The position numbers and the translations under genes are program-made. A DNA stretch of 64,000 nucleotides from Austropuccinia psidii (taxonomy: Eukaryota; Basidiomycota; Pucciniomycetes; Pucciniales; Sphaerophragmiaceae): assembly GCA_023105745.1 (NCBI GenBank), contig JALGQZ010000008.1, positions 21,885,866 to 21,949,865 on the forward strand, written 5' to 3'. Numbering within the stretch: the first letter of the stretch is position 1; each line of letters opens with the position of its first letter. Shown here piece after piece: positions 59,025-64,000 of this stretch. The notes below the pieces were generated by a model, which worked only from the letters and a program-made list of their open reading frames with translations, did not search any database and had not been told where the DNA came from.

Positions 59025-61540
59025 AACCATTTATGGAAATCTTCCTTTCTCAAATTTTAAAAAATTAGCCACTTTAAAGGTGCTTTGTGCAAATTTTATC
59101 CAAAACTTTAAAAATAGTTAGTAAAACAATGGGAAATTATTAGTAATCTTTGTGGGACTGGGGAACAGAAAATTTGTTTTTAAATTGATTTATATTACTT
59201 TTGGAGCTATTCCTCTGGATTAAAGAGCAGAAATAATGGCCATACATATTTACCATGAAAAAGTCTTTCATTTCTTTGTGTATTTAAAAAAAACCGTTTA
59301 AAATACATAATTCCTTCCAACAGAAAATTACCCTTTTTAATTTTTTGAAACAAAATTCAGTGTGGAAGATTCTCAGAAATTCAAAAGCCCCCTTTTCAGC
59401 TTCAACTATTCCATTTTTAAAAATATATCAGAAATATTTTCAAATGACAAAATTAAATAATATTTCATTTTTATATTTTTATTTCTTGTATAAATATGGT
59501 TAAAATTAATAGCTTAAAAAAATATTGTGTCAAATTTTAGTACCAAATTCCAAAGTTGAAATTTAGGTAAATATTCATACAAATACAGCTTTTGAATGCT
59601 CAAGATCATTCTTAAATTGAAGGAATAACTAAAAACATAAATAAGAGGTACCAAATTCAGATTTTTTTTCCAATTCAATTTCTATATAATAAATAGTTTG
59701 AGTAGTAATTTTTGTATGTTTCCATTTTTTTCTTCAACCAAATGGATATTTAAATCATTCTATTGGAATATATGCTTAATTTTCCAAATTTAAAGTTAAA
59801 AAGAGATAGTTTTAGCTTCCCACTTATAATCAGAACTTGAAATTCATTAATGATTCAAAAGATCTTGGAGGTTTATTCTTTGAAGAATAGAAGCTTGGAG
59901 TTTTAAGGCTGAAGGAATAGATATTATGTCAGAGCTAACTTGAATTTATGAATGAAACCAGATTTTTCAAACAGATACCTTTTACCATTAGCTCTATTTT
60001 GTTATATAAATATAAATATAATCCTTTATATATTTTGAAAAAAGAATATATAATTGATTTTCTATAAAAGCTTCATTGATAAGGGGGTAGTTTTCAAATT
60101 AAGTATCTCATTCTTAAATCAAAATGAGGTATTTGTTCCCAAATTTGATTATGAAGGTCTTGATAGGATTCCAAAAGCTCATAAAATTGGTCACATTGAG
60201 GTAATTGTGAGCTTAACCTTTTGAGATTTTCTATTCTTTTTTTTGAGCTTGGATGCCTTTAACAATATCGTTTTCATTTATTCTTCCAAGAAATATTCCA
60301 TCTTAATTAATTCTCTTCATGAATTCGAAATTATAATTATATATCATAAAATATAACAGCGGTAATAAAGCTATAACTCATAATAAATTGAAATAAAAAA
60401 TCTTTTAAATTAATTGGGAAGATTTTTTTTGGCATGAATTATTCACTTTGAGTAAAGAATTATGCGATAATTTAATACTACTATCATAAATCTTAATTTT
60501 TGTTTAGATAATTACTTCCCTCAATTGGAATTTTTCCTAATCAAATCCCTAAGAGTAAATCCCTAATTCTTTATATATTGTGGACCTTAGCAAAGACTTC
60601 TTTCTGAAACAGTACTATTATATATTTAAAATATTAAGATATATTGAAGTGAAATTTATTTTGAAACTTCCTCTTTTTATAAAGGAACTGTAATTTATAC
60701 TTCTTTTTTTGATTGAGAGAAGGTATTAAATTGATATTTCTTTTTTTTCCTCTGTAAAATAAGAGAAAACATTAAGAAACTGGTATAATCTTCAATTTTA
60801 CTCAGAAGTAAGATATAATGAATATTATTTAAAATAATATCCTAATTTTAAGTATATCATATTTTATCATATATTCATAGAAAGAATATAGAGAATTGGG
60901 GGCTGATTTGTTGTTATATTATATGGTTATAGGCTATAGAAATGAGAGTTCTAATATTATTTTTAACATGGGAAAAAGGAATAGAAGTTATTAAATTTTA
61001 TATTTTTGAAAAACACAGAATAATATTTCCTCTCATTTTTCAATAAAGAGGTCAAATTTCAGTGATAAAAAAATAAAGAGACATAATTAGAAAATTATTA
61101 TTCAGGAAAACTTCAGGATGTATTTGAAGATCAAAGGTAATTTCAAGATTTTCTTTTCAATGGTCAAAGAAGTAAGTGATATATCCTAATTTTTGTGATG
61201 ATTAATTTCTCAGAGAAGAATATTTTGATATCAACATTTTTAAGTTGTAAATATTCAGATCTGATGAGATAGTTTTAATAGTAGAAACCTATCAAAAACT
61301 CTGTTATAGTAGATGAGAAGAAAAGGATACTTTTATATTTAGGAATATACAGAGATCTATTACATACCTATTGCATTCATCTTTATTGGGAATTTTCTGG
61401 TTTTTCTTTCTAAGAATTTTATATAATAAAGGATTTATCATGAATTACATAATATGAATAATCCAACTTATTCATTTTAAGTATTCTTGAATAGTAAAAA
61501 TACAGATTGAAAGATTACAAAATAATTATAGCTAGTTAGA
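59025..61540. other. AT-rich gene-poor stretch
   Basis: No gene, transposon motif or RNA gene seen. Open frames are all short. Confidence 0.55.
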
Positions 61541-61618
61541 GCCCAGTATGAAGCAATCTGAAAGACTGTTTGAACCTTGGTTTAACTTGCTACCCCTTCC
61601 AGTGGGAATAGCTTTTTT
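61541..61618 (-). repeat. tRNA-like dispersed repeat, copy 2 (possible SINE)
   Basis: On the minus strand it starts GCTATTCCCACTGGAAGGGG, continues TAGCAAGTTAAACCAAGGTT and ends near ATACTGGGCTCTAAC. It aligns along about 75 bases with 53722-53800, including the GGGGTAGCA block and the CTGG(G)CTCTAAC end, with many differences between. AAGGTTCAAAC inside resembles a B box. Confidence 0.4.
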
Positions 61619-63080
61619 TCATGATGACTAGTGCTATCATTTTATTCCTTTGAATATAATCTCATATTCATACTTTTTTTGTAGTTATTTTTAATATTTT
61701 TCTACCTTTCCATTTTTGTACTGTTTAATTTTCTCAATATTTTGAAGAGAGATTATTTAGAGATGAAGCAAATTCTGGTAGATCTTGTTTAATGTACCCT
61801 TATTACTCAGATAAAATTTCATAAATTTAATTTATTGTATATCTCAAGTGAAAAAACAAGAGAAATACAACCTGAAGTGTAAGCCATCTCAGAATATTTT
61901 CAAAGCCAGGTTTACAAGCTGTAACAGAGATTCAAACCCATTTTCTTGTGTTTTCCCCTTCCAAAAACTGAATTATGGATTCATAGAAGAAGAATATTTC
62001 ACAATGTGTGTTTATATCTAACTTTAAATTATGGATATTTAAGATTGGAAAAAATTCTGATAATTTGGAATCAAGTGAATATTTAAGATATGTTATTAAA
62101 GTATTTCCTAAAAGTGATTTTCACTTTTCATATTCAGGTGACACATTTTTTCAGTAAAAACTTCCTCATTGATAGCTGGAATGAGGTAGAAAAATAGAAT
62201 GAAAACTGAGGTTTTTGCAAACATTTTATGAAAAACTGAGTTAACTTTAGACAGTAATCCAACCCTTCCTGTACCAGAATGTGATTATATGTAATCATTC
62301 TACAGTCCCAAGAGCTGAAGGGTCAAATCCGCTAATTCATATATAGCTTCAAAATTATTCCAGAAAACCTCTTAAAGCTATAACTGCCCCCCAGATATGC
62401 TCCACAAAACAATTAACTAAAATATGAAAGAAAATTTAGGAGAAAATGAAAGAGAATGGAGAGAATTTACCACTTTATATTATTCCTGTAATGCAGGAAT
62501 AAAATTATTCAATTAAACTATACTATCAGAGGTGGTCCCCATGGAGTTTTCAATACATCTTGATGATCCTATTTCCCATACCTAACCAACCCACCAAATA
62601 ATTCCAAGTATTGCATGGTCCTGGATGATAACCTCAAGGATCAATGGGACCTGGGAAGGAATTTTGGGTTTTGTCCAAGTTACTTTATAAACCCTCCCAC
62701 TTTCCTTCTCATGTCCTATTATTAACCATTGGCTTTGCCAATTCTATTTTTTTTCTTGTTGCTTTCTTGTCACTCCTCCTCTTCATAGGAGAGCACAAGA
62801 TTCTTACCCTTACTTCCATTTTTTTTTGAATTACTTTATAAACCTAACCTCTTCCTTCTTGTATCCACTTTTTGTATTTTTTTACTAGTCACTTTCTTTT
62901 TGATTTGGATTCCAAATTGTTGCCAAAATCAAACATCTTCAACTTACTTAATCCATCAGTTCCTTCTCCTGTCAAGCTTTATACCATTTGCTTTTCCAAT
63001 TCTCTTTTTTCCTACTTTCTTTTAATCTTTTCTTTTCCAATTATCTTTCCTTTATTTTGTTTATCCCTCATGTCTTCAGC
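61619..63080. other. Gene-free stretch, pyrimidine-rich toward its end
   Basis: No gene called. From 62660 to 63080 the plus strand becomes C/T-rich. Similar pieces begin at 62682 and 62829 (TTACTTTATAAACC, then CTTCCTTCT), which suggests an old internal duplication. This may be the 5' part of the hAT element, but I see no terminal inverted repeat. Frames at 62644-62829 and 62872-63228 give hydrophobic, low-complexity translations. Confidence 0.45.
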
Positions 63081-63099
63081 TTATATTGATGTCAAAAAA

Positions 63100-64000
63100 C
63101 TCCCCCCAAAAGCAATCTTGGGTGTGGCTGTACTTTTTCAATTTTTAGGAGGAATATGTGGAATTTCATGTGATGAATCAGGCTGGAAAAACATTTTAAA
63201 AGAAGATCAAATGAAATATCACTGGTAGTAAAAAAGGTATGAGCCATAACCACACTGTGAACCATTGATTGGCCAACCCAAAGCACCAATCACCTTGTTG
63301 ATCAATTGGGCCAGGCTTTAAAGACTAAAAAGGTGAGCATCTCTTATAGGTCTTGGGGCACTTGACTGATTTTCATCCTCTTTTTTTTCCTAGAAATTAT
63401 GCTTAGAGTTACTCAAAACCTCCCTTGTATACTTCATTTCCAATTGTGACCTCCCATTGTCTATTACCAAATTAACTTCATTCCATGAACTCCTTCAGCT
63501 ATGCAATCCAAGAATTATGGAAATTTTAGTTGGACATGCTTCAGTGACATGCCACTTATCAAGTGTGTATTTTTTTCACCAATCACACATTTGCAACATC
63601 CTTGAACACCACAATAGATATATATCATTTACAACTGATCGTTGGACCAGTCTCAATGTGAATTCCAGGAAGGCAGTCACAGGTCATTATTTGTACCCTG
63701 AATTCAATATTAAATATATTATACTTGGTCTAACCAAGATAGAAGGTAAGATGGTATCTCTCTTCATAACTAATAAAGGCTTTTGCTGACATACTCTACC
63801 AACAAAGGAAACCATTCAGGAATCTCACTTGCCAATCACTTGATCCAGGCTATTAACTGTTACCACATTTCCTCAAAAATGATTTGCATCACTACCAATA
63901 ATGCCTCAGAAAATACTTGTATGGCTCAATAAATCAATTGAATTGTCCCCACATTCCACACTGACACCAATTAAATCGGGTACATGGCACATATTATCCA
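63100..64000 (+). pseudogene. hAT-family transposase with BED finger, decayed and cut by the window edge
   Basis: Frame from about 63109: SWVWLYFFNF, then HVMNQAGKTF, NITGSKKGMS and a His-rich end. This is the outline of the BED zinc finger at the start of many hAT transposases, with Cys ligands replaced and stops inside. Next NHLVDQLGQALKTKK ends at 63332, where a 61-base GT-AG intron (63333-63393, donor GTGAGC, TTGACTGAT before the acceptor TTTCCTAG) joins in frame to KLCLELLKTSLVYFISNCDL. Then FHELLQLCNPRI, ISFTTDRWTSLNVNSRKAVT and GHYL, the most typical hAT motif. After a frame change come HSGISLANHLIQAI, ICITTNNASENT and IGYMAHII, which match the later catalytic region (TDNASN and CMAHIINL in active relatives). 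The rest lies outside the window. Confidence 0.85.

Noticed and set aside
1..64000. CRISPR arrays, rRNA genes, intact tRNA genes, bacterial operons
   Set aside because: None seen. The window is eukaryotic, and the repeats present are explained by LTRs, simple sequence and local duplications.

Overview
This window looks like nuclear DNA of a basidiomycete fungus, most likely a rust (Pucciniales). The reasons are a casein kinase 1 gene with six short GT-AG introns (61-89 bases) in a very AT-rich background, and chromodomain-bearing Ty3-type retrotransposons that fill much of the rest. From memory, without any search, the retroelement proteins resemble the abundant families of the myrtle rust Austropuccinia psidii. 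No bacterial, organellar or viral gene organisation is visible.

Layout. Positions 1-6350 are AT-rich with no recognisable gene. The only clear host gene is a YCK-type casein kinase 1 at 6351-8382 (+). After a gene-poor stretch comes an old Mutator-like (MULE) transposase, present in two halves at 12678-13287 and 43596-45720. Between the halves lies a three-level nest of LTR retrotransposons. Element C (13288-43590, target duplication ATAAA) sits inside the MULE. Element A (15203-35611, target duplication TTATT) sits inside the 5' LTR of C. Element N (21217-31437, minus strand, target duplication CAGAC) sits inside the reverse transcriptase/RNase H region of A. All three duplications and the LTR ends can be read directly. 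N is young: its two 761-base LTRs differ at 3 positions. A and C are older and carry many stops and frameshifts.

Right of the MULE is a long AT-rich stretch with no gene and one tRNA-like repeat (about 53722). A truncated fourth retroelement, D (about 56250-59024), follows. It has an LTR with a TATA box, a primer site of the A/C type and the start of gag. A second copy of the tRNA-like repeat lies at 61541-61618 on the other strand. At the right edge is a decayed hAT transposase with a BED finger (63100-64000) that runs out of the window.

How the parts work together. N has gag and pro-pol in different frames, joined at a GGGAAAA heptamer that would allow a -1 ribosomal frameshift. It appears to be self-primed, like the Tf1/sushi group: 14 bases next to the 5' LTR are the exact complement of the predicted first bases of its RNA. 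It also carries an extra spliced gene in antisense (22932-24172) for a protein with a zinc-cluster-like cysteine pattern. A, C and D instead share a tRNA-type primer site (TGGGGGCC), introns in the gag leader, and a second reading frame that overlaps gag. C shows gag and pol in one frame. The antisense gene of N and the overlapping frame of A, C and D are the most unusual things in the window.
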